From the NCBI GenBank assembly GCA_021798655.1, contig JAJZFE010000287.1, positions 1 through 5,820 of the forward strand: 5,820 bases of DNA, given 5' to 3'. Positions 1 to 5,820 of this stretch are shown piece by piece. The notes beneath the pieces are model-generated. The model worked only from the letters and a program-made list of their open reading frames with translations, was not told the origin of the DNA and made no database searches. A program made the position numbers and the translations under genes. This DNA comes from Acidobacteriota bacterium (GTDB taxonomy: Bacteria > Acidobacteriota > Terriglobia > Terriglobales > Acidobacteriaceae). The first letter of the stretch is position 1. Each line of letters opens with the position of its first letter.

Positions 1-243
1 AATTTCCACCGCGCGCGCCTGCTCAAACCGAATCCCCGCCCGGCGATAGACCGGGGCCAGAGGAACGCTCACCTGCTCCTCCTGCATCAGTCCCAGGCCC
101 AGCCAGATGTTGGAAGGAACCCAGTTGTAATGCGGCGTCGGCGCCACCACCACCACTTCGTGCGTCTTGTCCAGCCACTTGCGCAGATACGACGCCGCGG
201 TGTGACCGGCAATACCCGCTCCTAAAACCACTGCTCGACCCAT
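1..243 (-). CDS. FAD-dependent pyridine nucleotide-disulfide oxidoreductase, sulfide:quinone oxidoreductase-like (N-terminal part)
   Basis: The first 81 codons are present and the gene continues past the left edge. The protein begins MGRAVVLGAGIAGHTAA. This is a Rossmann-type beta-alpha-beta FAD-binding start with the GxGxxG fingerprint at residues 8-13 (GAGIAG), followed by a second beta strand (HEVVVVAP, 28-35). The block HYNWVPSNIWLGLGLM (38-53) resembles a segment I know from sulfide:quinone oxidoreductase-like flavoproteins, where it lies just after the first FAD motif. Family members transfer electrons from sulfide or another donor through FAD to quinone at the membrane. The redox cysteines that would separate a true SQR from an NADH dehydrogenase-like relative lie outside the window, so the substrate is open. 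The ATG is well supported: AAGGAG (257-252) precedes it with an 8-base spacer. An inverted repeat lies 31-71 bases upstream. The family call is solid and the exact reaction is not. Confidence 0.85.
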   Translation of the reverse strand, partial: MGRAVVLGAGIAGHTAASYLRKWLDKTHEVVVVAPTPHYNWVPSNIWLGLGLMQEEQVSVPLAPVYRRAGIRFEQARAVEI

Positions 244-251
244 GCCTCTCG

Positions 252-257
252 CTCCTT
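252..257 (-). promoter_or_regulatory. ribosome binding site of the SQR-like gene
   Basis: AAGGAG read on the minus strand, 8 bases before the ATG at 243. It fixes the start of the left-edge gene. Confidence 0.75.
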
Positions 258-273
258 CCGCTCTCTTGACCCA

Positions 274-314
274 ATGTGACAAGAGCCTGCGGTTGGCACA
301 GTCCACTGTCACAT
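274..314. repeat. 8+8 bp inverted repeat upstream of the SQR-like gene
   Basis: ATGTGACA (274-281) and TGTCACAT (307-314) are perfect inverted copies separated by 25 bases, with centres 33 bp apart, about three helical turns. The element sits 31-71 bases upstream of the ATG at 243, where a repressor or activator of that gene would bind. A one-mismatch copy of the half-site, TGTCAAAT, lies at 443-450. The half-sites resemble the TGTGA/TCACA halves of Crp-family sites, but the spacing is far wider than the usual 6 bases, so no regulator is assigned. It could be chance. Confidence 0.3.
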
Positions 315-467
315 CGGTTGCGGCCGACAGCGTGCGCGGCGCGGAGGGTCCGGTGCAATCACCCGGAGCGATGCGGCGGCCGAGCAGCCGCCAGCCAATC
401 ACGATAAATTCTGGCTGTAGTCTGCGAGCGCAACCACATCCCTGTCAAATGGCGACCCTGCGGACAA

Positions 468-1334
468 TTACTTCGCTTTGGGTTGCTCGTTGGGCTGCTT
501 CGGCGTAATGTCCTGCCCCTCGTAGATGATCTTCGAGGTCGAGCCGAACCGCTTGTAATCGGCGTACTTCACAACGTCGCGAATGTGCACATCCTCCGCC
601 ATGTAGCCATTGCCGCCGGAGAAGTGCAGGACCCCCTCGCCCTTGGTGTAGACCGGAAACCAGTAGTGCCCATCCACCTGCTGCCGCCAGGTCATGAACG
701 GCGGATGAAGGTCTTCCTTGCCCTTGCGCGTGTCATCGGGCACCATCCTGCCGTCCGTCACCACAATCTGCAGATCCGTTGCATCCACCCAGATGCGGCC
801 CAGCAAGTAGCGCTTGCCCTTCACGATCTGCTTTGGGCCTACATCAAACACATAGCAGTCCACCTCATCCACCTTCTGCCGGCCCGCGTATTTGATGTTG
901 TAGTCGTTCACCTGTTCAGTGGTCAGCACAAATGGATACCCATGCTGGATGTCCTGCAGGTCCGAGGGCGACATCATCACCCGCTGCAGCGAGCTCTCCG
1001 GCGCAAACACAACCTTCTCGGTGCGGTGTCCCGAGGGGTCGAAGATCACGTCGTCCACCTCGTACCACTCTCCATCCACCTTGTTGTCGTCGTCGATTGT
1101 CTGCACGCGCGCTGTCCGGCGATAGGTATAGTGGTTCAGCGCATCCTGAAACTCGCTTTCCTTGGCGGCAAATTTCTTGATAATTTCGTCGGCCGGCGTT
1201 GCCGGCGCCGAAATGTCCATCGGGCCAAATCCCGCGTCCAGCGGCATCGGCGTAAAGCTGTCCTGATCCTGCCCTGTGACCGTCATCGCCATCGCCAGCG
1301 CCGCCAGCGCCAACACCCACGCTCTGTTCCGCAT
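468..1334 (-). CDS. exported LolA-like protein (outer-membrane lipoprotein-sorting protein type)
   Basis: A 288-residue protein is read from ATG 1334, ending at TAA 470-468. The N-terminus MRNRAWVLALAALAMAMTVT is a signal peptide: basic start, hydrophobic core at about 5-18, likely signal peptidase I cleavage near residues 19-22 (VTGQ). There is no lipobox Cys, so it should be released into the periplasm or beyond. After a Pro/Ala-rich linker (about 25-48) comes one domain rich in alternating beta strands, with blocks WYEVDDVIFD (90-99), FAPESSLQRV (110-119), YVFDVGPK (161-168) and GRIWVDATDLQIV (179-191). These resemble acidobacterial secreted proteins annotated as outer-membrane lipoprotein-sorting (LolA/LolB fold) proteins. 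Real LolA is about 200 residues and carries lipoproteins across the periplasm. Lipid binding by this longer protein is not shown. A TTG at 1340 is the alternative start and has GGGGG six bases before it; I prefer the ATG. The C-terminal tail (KQPNEQPKAK) is charged and likely disordered. Confidence 0.75.
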   Translation of the reverse strand: MRNRAWVLALAALAMAMTVTGQDQDSFTPMPLDAGFGPMDISAPATPADEIIKKFAAKESEFQDALNHYTYRRTARVQTIDDDNKVDGEWYEVDDVIFDPSGHRTEKVVFAPESSLQRVMMSPSDLQDIQHGYPFVLTTEQVNDYNIKYAGRQKVDEVDCYVFDVGPKQIVKGKRYLLGRIWVDATDLQIVVTDGRMVPDDTRKGKEDLHPPFMTWRQQVDGHYWFPVYTKGEGVLHFSGGNGYMAEDVHIRDVVKYADYKRFGSTSKIIYEGQDITPKQPNEQPKAK

Positions 1335-1433
1335 CTTCAAGGTCTACCCCCGCCGTTTCATCGTAATCGGCATCGCCCGCCGCTTCCGGATCGCCCCCCG
1401 GCTGGTTTCTTCCGTAACGTACAACATTAGACG

Positions 1434-1463
1434 CATATACATCGCGCCGGGGTGGCCGGACAA
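1434..1463 (-). promoter_or_regulatory. possible promoter for the LolA-like gene
   Basis: On the minus strand, TTGTCC (1463-1458, 4/6 match to the -35 consensus) and TATATG (1439-1434, 4/6 match to the -10 consensus) are separated by 18 bases. This would give a leader of roughly 90 bases before the ATG at 1334. It is a weak match, chosen because it is the best-spaced pair I found by eye. Confidence 0.25.
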
Positions 1464-1548
1464 TTGTATGTTGATACCATCTACCCCAGATGTGTGCCTT
1501 CTCCGGCCCCTTGCTCGCCAAAGCCGAAGTGGGTTCACAAGGTCAATG

Positions 1549-1695
1549 ATGCGGTTGGCTGAGCTTCTGGAACGCGCGACGGCCCTGACGGAAATGCCAG
1601 ATTTGCGTCACACAATTCGCCGTTCAAACCGGTTAGATCGTCTAAACTTTGGCCTAACGGCTTCAGGAGACGGACGCAGTGTCCACGCCAGATAG
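1549..1695 (+). CDS. candidate small ORF, 48 residues, overlapping the kinase-like gene start
   Basis: ATG 1549 (or ATG 1546, one codon longer) runs to TAG 1693-1695. The product begins MRLAELLERATALTEMPDL and is Arg/Leu-rich, with a helix-like first half and no recognised family. AAGG at 1539-1542, six bases before ATG 1549, is a weak ribosome site. The frame ends 14 bases past the GTG codon (1679-1681) of the next gene, an arrangement that would allow translational coupling. The frame is also open for a long way upstream in this high-GC DNA, so a chance open frame is the more likely explanation. Confidence 0.15.
   Translation: MRLAELLERATALTEMPDLRHTIRRSNRLDRLNFGLTASGDGRSVHAR
1627..1645. 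promoter_or_regulatory. adjoining palindromes upstream of the kinase-like gene (possible operator)
   Basis: AACCGGTT (1627-1634) is a perfect 8-bp palindrome. It overlaps TTAGA-TCG-TCTAA (1633-1645), a 5+5 inverted repeat with a 3-base centre. Together they lie about 34-52 bases before the GTG start and overlap the weak -10-like TAAACT (1643-1648). This position suits an operator, but short palindromes of this size can be chance. No regulator is identified. Confidence 0.22.
1665..1670 (+). promoter_or_regulatory. ribosome binding site of the kinase-like gene
   Basis: AGGAGA lies 8 bases before GTG 1679. This decides in favour of the GTG start over the next in-frame ATG (codon 13, at 1715), which would remove the start of the first membrane span. 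Confidence 0.75.
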
Positions 1696-3706
1696 CTACC
1701 AACTACCGGCAGTCATGCTTACGGCACTCCTCTTGCCGGCCTTTGCGCAGCTTTACTGGCGCTCCCGCGACACGCGGACACTCCTCTGGCTCCTCGGCTT
1801 CCTCTTCGCCTTCCTGCGCATGCTCCAGTCTTATCAACTGGGCATTTGGAATCTTGCCGATGCCCACGAACATCCCTGGGTGGCGGCCGCCGGCCTCACC
1901 TTTGTCCAGATCAGCTCCGGTCTGTTCCTGGCTTCCCTGTCGCCGCTTACCTTCCGCATCGGCCAGCGCCGGATTCTTTACGTGATCCCCTTCACGCTGC
2001 CCCTCACCCTCTACGCCTTTCTGTTCTACGTTAAATACAACGGGGCGCTCCCTCCGGGTATCCCGTTTCTGCTCTTTCCGGCCCTCGGGGCGCTGTCTCT
2101 GCTGGTCGGCTGCTTCTGGGCCTTTGCCCGCGGCAGCATGCCCACCTGGCTCGGCCTCGCACTCTGCATCTTCATGGGCGGAGCAGGCCTCTGGATCTGC
2201 GTGAGAATCGGCGGAGCGTGGCCCTTGCTCTTCGTCGAGTGCGCCCTGCACCTCACCACCGCGCTCCTGGTCTTTTATGTCTTCCGCCGCCTCTCGCCCG
2301 GAACCTTCCTCGCCGGTGCTGGCTTCATCGCCTGGTCTTTGAACTTCGCCGACATCGTTCCTCCCCTCAAAACCCACGCGCTCATTCAACTCACCATGCT
2401 CCGCATCTTCTCTCTGGGAGCCATAGTCGCAGCTATCGGCATGATTCTGCTTGCCTTGGAGGATCAGCTCGACCTGCAGAAGACCTCCCAGATGCGCGAG
2501 CAGCGCGCCCGCAAGGAGTTGGAGGCCTACACCCGGCTCACCCTTTCACGCAGGCGCCTCGACGACTTCGATCGCCAGGGCCCGCAAATCTGCCAGACCA
2601 TTGTTGAAAACAGTTGCTTTGAGCAGTCAGCCCTGCTCCTGCTCCGCGGCTCCAGCCAGTTCCGCCTCGCAGGAACCGCCGGCTTTGCCGATTCCACCAT
2701 CAACGCCATCGAGTCGCTCGTCTCCCGCATCCCGGTCGAGGAGTTTCTCGCCCCCGACTCGACTCCCGTCGCGGTCGCAGGCAGCCACTCCTACAGCCTC
2801 AACCTCCGCCCGTGGCTCCTCCCCGGAGACGACCTCGAACGCCTCCGCTTCACTGAGGTCATCGCCGTCCCGCTGCCCGGACGCCAGAACGCGGAAGGCG
2901 CCATCCTCCTCTCGGCGCAGCGCGACCGCTACCAGAGCCTCCGCTCCGAAGACCTGATGCCCGTCGAAGTGCTCGCCTCCCGCATCCAGTCCGCACGCAG
3001 CCAGACCATGATGCTGGAGAAGCTCGTCGAGAGCGAAAAGTTCGCCAGCCTCGGACAGTTAGCCAGCAACGTTACCTGGCAATTGAACAATCCGCTGACC
3101 GTCATCCTGGGCTACGCATCCCTGCTGGAGGCTGCGGAAAACAAAGAGCCGCAAGAGATAAAAGCTGTCGAGGCCATCCTGTCCGAGGCCCGCAACATGC
3201 GTACCATCCTCGAAAGCCTTTCCCGCTTGTCGCGCAACCAGCCCGAGGAGTTCTCCGCCGTTTCGGTCACTGAACTGCTCAATGACATCGAGCAGTTGCA
3301 CCGCTCCGAGTTCGTGCATCGCTCCATCGACTTCCGCCTTCGCATTGCGCCCGGCGTACCCCGCGTCCTGGGCAACGCCCAGCAGGTCCGCCAGGCCGTC
3401 CTCTACTGCCTGCAGTTCGCCATTGAAGCCGTCGAAGGCCCCGACTCAGGCAGCGAGCGCTCCGTCCAGGTCGACGCAACCTCTGCCGACGAGATGGTCA
3501 AAATCGTCATCTCCCACTCCGGCCCCGGCTTCCTCCATCCCAACCGCACCTTCGACTCCTTTGTCCCCGTGGCGGCCGCCGGAGAAACCGCGGGCCTCGG
3601 CCTCAATCTGTGCGCCACCATCCTCCGCGAAAACAGCGGCCGCATCTCCGCCATGAACCTTGAGCCGCGCGGCGCGGCCCTTGTCCTCGAACTGCAGTCC
3701 GCATAA
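1679..3706 (+). CDS. polytopic membrane GAF protein with degenerate histidine kinase core (probable pseudokinase)
   Basis: This is a 675-residue protein. Residues 1-262 form 8-9 hydrophobic spans (about 8-26, 34-56, 68-90, 99-118, 126-150, 155-176, 180-202, 208-226, 238-260), a membrane sensor module I cannot assign to a named family. A charged coiled-coil-like linker (262-295) leads to a GAF-like domain (about 300-437), then a DHp-like helical pair (about 446-520) and a GHKL ATPase-like domain (about 525-675). The H-box context is clear: EKFASLGQLASNVTWQLNNP aligns with the usual pattern ending AHELNNP, but Trp467 and Gln468 replace His and Glu. The N-box reads VLYCLQFAIEA, with Tyr576 and Phe580 at the two Asn positions. 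The G1 box reads SHSGPGF, with His613 replacing the ATP-binding Asp. The G2 stretch AGLGLNLC (638-645) is kept. Autophosphorylation by the standard mechanism is therefore unlikely. No partner regulator is adjacent. The start is set by AGGAGA at 1665-1670. Confidence 0.85.
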   Translation: MSTPDSYQLPAVMLTALLLPAFAQLYWRSRDTRTLLWLLGFLFAFLRMLQSYQLGIWNLADAHEHPWVAAAGLTFVQISSGLFLASLSPLTFRIGQRRILYVIPFTLPLTLYAFLFYVKYNGALPPGIPFLLFPALGALSLLVGCFWAFARGSMPTWLGLALCIFMGGAGLWICVRIGGAWPLLFVECALHLTTALLVFYVFRRLSPGTFLAGAGFIAWSLNFADIVPPLKTHALIQLTMLRIFSLGAIVAAIGMILLALEDQLDLQKTSQMREQRARKELEAYTRLTLSRRRLDDFDRQGPQICQTIVENSCFEQSALLLLRGSSQFRLAGTAGFADSTINAIESLVSRIPVEEFLAPDSTPVAVAGSHSYSLNLRPWLLPGDDLERLRFTEVIAVPLPGRQNAEGAILLSAQRDRYQSLRSEDLMPVEVLASRIQSARSQTMMLEKLVESEKFASLGQLASNVTWQLNNPLTVILGYASLLEAAENKEPQEIKAVEAILSEARNMRTILESLSRLSRNQPEEFSAVSVTELLNDIEQLHRSEFVHRSIDFRLRIAPGVPRVLGNAQQVRQAVLYCLQFAIEAVEGPDSGSERSVQVDATSADEMVKIVISHSGPGFLHPNRTFDSFVPVAAAGETAGLGLNLCATILRENSGRISAMNLEPRGAALVLELQSA

Positions 3707-3713
3707 GCCTTTC

Positions 3714-3749
3714 CCTCCGGGTGTACACTTTCCCTTCGCGCTCCGGAGG
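3714..3749 (+). promoter_or_regulatory. stem-loop between the kinase-like gene and the peptidase, covering an SD-like motif
   Basis: CCTCCGG (3714-3720) and CCGGAGG (3743-3749) can form a 7-bp, nearly all-GC stem with a 22-base loop, starting 7 bases after the TAA of the kinase-like gene. No T-run follows, so it is not a classical intrinsic terminator. The right arm contains GGAGG, the only strong Shine-Dalgarno-like motif before the peptidase ATG (3779), though it is 29 bases from that ATG. The loop includes the 8-bp palindrome GTGTACAC (3721-3728). It may stabilise the 3' end of the upstream message or affect peptidase translation. Confidence 0.35.
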
Positions 3750-3778
3750 TCGCTCTCCCGCGCGCGTACTGGCGCCTT

Positions 3779-5820
3779 ATGCGGAAATCTTCTCTCGTTC
3801 TTTCGTTCGCCCTCGTCGTCGCCTCCATCCCGGTCACATGCGCCCAAACCATCCAGCCCCGGCGCCCCATGACCTTCGAGGACATGATGCGCATGAAGCG
3901 CCTGGGCGACACCGCCGTCTCGCCCGACGGAAAATGGCTGGCCTACTCCGTCACAACGGTCGACCTCGACAAGAATTCAAAGACCGCGGCGCTGTTCCTG
4001 CAGCCCATCGCAGGCGGCGACCCAAAACCGATCTCCGTCACCCAGCCCGGCGACAGCGGCCTCCAGTTCTCCGCCGATGGCAAGCGCATCCTCTTCCTCA
4101 GCAGTCGCTCCGGCGGTCAGCAGGTCTGGCTCGCCGACTTTGACCCCGTCACCGGCGCCGCCAGCAACGCAACACAGCTCACCCGCATCGCCACTGAGGC
4201 CGACAACGCCATCTGGTCGCCCGACGGCAAATCCATCGTCTTCACCTCGGCCGTCTATCCCGACTGTGCACCCATCACCATCTCTGACTTCGCCACCGGC
4301 AACGCCTGCAACGCTGCAAAAGACAAAGCCGCCGCAGACAACCCCGTCAAGGCGCAGATCTGGACCCAGCTGCTCTACCGCCACTGGGACCACTTCACCG
4401 GCGAGAAGCGCTCCCACTTGTTTTTGATTGCGGTCGAGAGCGGTGGAGTCCGCGACCTGACCCCCGCCAACCCGCACGACGTGCCACCCTTCTCGCTGGA
4501 AGGCGGCGGTTGCGGCTGCGCGTTCGCGCCCGATGCAAAAGAACTCGCGCTTACCGATAACCCCGATCCCGTCCCCGCCATCAGCACCAGCCCCCGCATC
4601 TACACCCTCGACCTGACCAACCCCGCAGCCAGGCCCGTGCAGATCAGCACCTCCGCCGGCGGCAACTTCTCGCCCGCCTACTCGCCCGACGGCAAGTACA
4701 TCGCCTGGCGCTCGCAGGCGCGCGCGGGGTATGAGAGCGACAAATTCCGCCTGGTGGCGTACAACCGCGCGGCGAAGACGATCAAGGACGTTCTCCCCAA
4801 TTTCGACCGTTGGGTGGATGAGTTCGTGTGGACTAATCCGAATGGCATCCTATTCACCGCAGGTGATCGCGGGCAAGAGAGCGTCTTCAGAGCGAATCCA
4901 CTGAGTGACAAAGTTGGCCTGGCAGCATGGGGTGGTACCTTTAGTGATTTACATCTGGTAACAAATCCGCTGCCTCCGGGAGCCTTGTTCTCCTTCGCGC
5001 CCGATTCAATCGTGGCTACGCAAATGAAGGTGGATCGTCCCTCCGAGGTGGTTTCCGTCTTGCTCTCCGATAGTTGGCCGATTTTCATCGGAAAAAATGG
5101 AGATCCTCTGGACCATATTGCGGAAAATGGAAGTGGCGGTCGCCCCAACTCCATCACACATTTGAACGACACCCTCCTCGCCCAGCTCGACCTCCCCAAG
5201 ATGCAGTCCTTCTGGTTCACCGCCACAGACGGTACCAAACTGCAGGGCTTTCTGATCAACCCGCCAGCATTCGATCCAGCAAAGAAGTATCCAGTCAAGT
5301 TCCTCATCCACGGCGGCCCGCAGGGCGCATGGGACGACTCCTGGTCCTACCGCTGGAATCCCGAGCTCTTCGCCGCCAACGGCTACGTTGTCGTCATGGT
5401 CAACCCCCGCGGCAGCACCGGCTACGGCCAGGCCTTCGTCGACGGTGTCAACGGCGACTGGGGCGGCAAGCCCTTCACCGACCTGATGACCGGTCTCGAC
5501 TACGCCGAGCAGCATTATCCCTTCATCGACAAGACGCGCGAGTGCGCCCTCGGCGCCAGCTACGGCGGCTACATGGCCAACTGGATCCTCGGCCACACCA
5601 ACCGCTTCAAGTGCATCGTCTCCCACGACGGCATGTTCAACGCCGAGTCCGCCTTCGGCAGCACAGAAGAGCTCTGGTTCAACACGTGGGAGTTCAAGGG
5701 CGCTCCGTGGGACTACTACGGCAAGCCCGATTACGAGAATCCCTTCCGCAAGTGGTCGCCCTCGCTCTCGGCAAAAAACTTCAAGACGCCGACGCTCGTC
5801 ATCCACTCGCAGCACGACTA
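3779..5820 (+). CDS. exported S9-family serine peptidase (DPP5/acylaminoacyl-peptidase-like), C-terminus cut
   Basis: 680 full codons are present. The signal peptide MRKSSLVLSFALVVASIPVT has probable cleavage after Ala22 (TCA/QT); it does not fit a lipobox. A beta-propeller (about 30-455) shows repeated blade motifs at SPDGK 48, SADGK 98, SPDGK 147, APDAK 250 and SPDGK 302. Cys163 and Cys177 may form a disulfide. The alpha/beta-hydrolase domain (about 465 onward) has HGGP (His511, oxyanion region), nucleophile Ser594 in GASYGGY, and Asp680 in HSQHD as probable catalytic acid. The catalytic His lies past the edge. Family members run to about 700 residues, so only a short tail is missing. The blocks LLYRHWD and KRSHLFL favour a DPP5-like S9C enzyme, which removes N-terminal dipeptides or acyl-amino acids from peptides, probably in the periplasm. 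The ATG has no close Shine-Dalgarno, and no in-frame alternative start lies between it and the preceding TAA. Codons 341-461 differ in composition from the rest. Confidence 0.9.
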   Translation, partial: MRKSSLVLSFALVVASIPVTCAQTIQPRRPMTFEDMMRMKRLGDTAVSPDGKWLAYSVTTVDLDKNSKTAALFLQPIAGGDPKPISVTQPGDSGLQFSADGKRILFLSSRSGGQQVWLADFDPVTGAASNATQLTRIATEADNAIWSPDGKSIVFTSAVYPDCAPITISDFATGNACNAAKDKAAADNPVKAQIWTQLLYRHWDHFTGEKRSHLFLIAVESGGVRDLTPANPHDVPPFSLEGGGCGCAFAPDAKELALTDNPDPVPAISTSPRIYTLDLTNPAARPVQISTSAGGNFSPAYSPDGKYIAWRSQARAGYESDKFRLVAYNRAAKTIKDVLPNFDRWVDEFVWTNPNGILFTAGDRGQESVFRANPLSDKVGLAAWGGTFSDLHLVTNPLPPGALFSFAPDSIVATQMKVDRPSEVVSVLLSDSWPIFIGKNGDPLDHIAENGSGGRPNSITHLNDTLLAQLDLPKMQSFWFTATDGTKLQGFLINPPAFDPAKKYPVKFLIHGGPQGAWDDSWSYRWNPELFAANGYVVVMVNPRGSTGYGQAFVDGVNGDWGGKPFTDLMTGLDYAEQHYPFIDKTRECALGASYGGYMANWILGHTNRFKCIVSHDGMFNAESAFGSTEELWFNTWEFKGAPWDYYGKPDYENPFRKWSPSLSAKNFKTPTLVIHSQHD
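4800..5160 (+). other. low-GC, codon-atypical segment inside the S9 peptidase gene
   Basis: Hand counts give 50-55% G+C for each 60-base line from 4801 to 5160. Sampled flanking lines give 73% (4621-4680), 62% (5341-5400) and 72% (5401-5460). Codons rare in the flanks, such as AGT, AGA, TTA, GTA and GTT, cluster here. The reading frame stays open and in register. It encodes residues 341-461, the last propeller blades. Confidence 0.55.

Larger units (their letters stand above)
1335..1678. other. divergent intergenic region
   Basis: These 344 bases separate the minus-strand LolA-like gene from the plus-strand kinase-like gene, so promoters for both are expected here. It holds one weak minus-strand promoter candidate (1434-1463), a small plus-strand open frame (1549-1695) and adjoining palindromes at 1627-1645. 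No convincing sigma-70 pair was found for the plus strand; TAAACT at 1643-1648 is a possible -10 but lacks a good -35. A 64-codon minus-strand frame (GTG 1538 to stop 1344) also lies here and looks non-coding: it is Arg-rich and has no recognisable motif. Confidence 0.6.

Noticed and set aside
293..312. TTGGCAC as a sigma-54 -24 element
   Set aside because: No matching -12 TTGC element at the required spacing.
23..358. Minus-strand open frame of 111 codons overlapping the SQR-like gene
   Set aside because: It is in another frame from the GAGIAG-containing product and has no recognisable domain.
375..392. GC hairpin GGCGGC-CGAGCA-GCCGCC as a terminator for the LolA-like gene
   Set aside because: The stem is only 6 bp and no T-run follows on either strand.
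443..448. TTGACA (minus strand) as a -35 box for the SQR-like gene
   Set aside because: The hexamer is perfect, but no acceptable -10 lies 16-19 bases downstream.
1285..1315. GCCATCGCC/GCCAGCGCC short tandem repeats
   Set aside because: They encode the Ala/Met/Leu core of a signal peptide and are explained by codon use.
483..1430. Plus-strand open frame of 315 codons opposite the LolA-like gene, longer than that gene
   Set aside because: Its product is rich in His, Arg, Pro and Val with no motif. The opposite strand has a signal peptide and family-like blocks. It is a mirror of codon bias in high-GC DNA.
1703..2389. Minus-strand open frame of 228 codons opposite the membrane domain
   Set aside because: It is Glu/Gly/Arg-rich antisense to hydrophobic codons, with no motif. 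The plus-strand gene has a good ribosome site and domains.
5006..5815. Minus-strand open frame of 269 codons inside the peptidase gene
   Set aside because: The plus strand here carries HGGP, GASYGGY and the catalytic Asp motif in one frame. The antisense product is low-complexity and Val/Glu/Gly-rich.

Overview
The window is high-GC bacterial DNA (mostly about 60-70% G+C) with four protein-coding genes, two of them cut by the window edges. The mix of genes points to Acidobacteriota, most likely class Terriglobia (the Terriglobus/Granulicella/Edaphobacter type). It combines a secreted LolA-like protein, a Cys-containing S9 prolyl-oligopeptidase-family enzyme, and a multi-membrane-span GAF/kinase-like protein. 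The lineage is inferred from remembered family resemblance and was not computed. No rRNA, tRNA, CRISPR array, insertion sequence or phage gene is visible.

Layout. Positions 1-243 (minus strand) hold the first 81 codons of an FAD-dependent, sulfide:quinone-oxidoreductase-like enzyme. A spacer of about 220 bases follows, with an 8+8 bp inverted repeat just upstream of that gene. Positions 468-1334 (minus) encode an exported protein of the LolA/outer-membrane lipoprotein-sorting type. A divergent intergenic region (about 1335-1678) separates it from the plus-strand genes; it contains a weak minus-strand promoter candidate, a small open frame and two short palindromes. Positions 1679-3706 (plus) encode a 675-residue membrane protein with 8-9 predicted spans, a GAF-like region and a histidine-kinase-like C-terminus. 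A 72-base spacer with a stem-loop leads into an exported S9-family (DPP5/acylaminoacyl-peptidase-like) serine peptidase, 3779 to beyond 5820. The window stops immediately after the probable catalytic Asp codon.

How the genes relate. The two left genes are co-oriented but separated by about 220 bases, so they may be independent units. The kinase-like gene and the peptidase are co-directional and close enough for co-transcription, but nothing in the sequence ties their functions together. No response regulator is present.

Most notable observations. (1) The kinase-like protein lacks the three hallmark residues of a working histidine kinase: Trp replaces the H-box His, Phe replaces the N-box Asn, and His replaces the G1/D-box Asp. 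Its fold signatures are otherwise clear, so it looks like a membrane-bound pseudokinase. (2) A stretch of about 360 bases inside the peptidase gene drops to about 53% G+C, with different codon choice and degenerate propeller-blade motifs, suggesting a mosaic or fast-evolving segment. (3) The only strong Shine-Dalgarno-like motif before the peptidase lies about 30 bases from the start and can pair with an anti-SD-like element after the kinase-like gene's stop.
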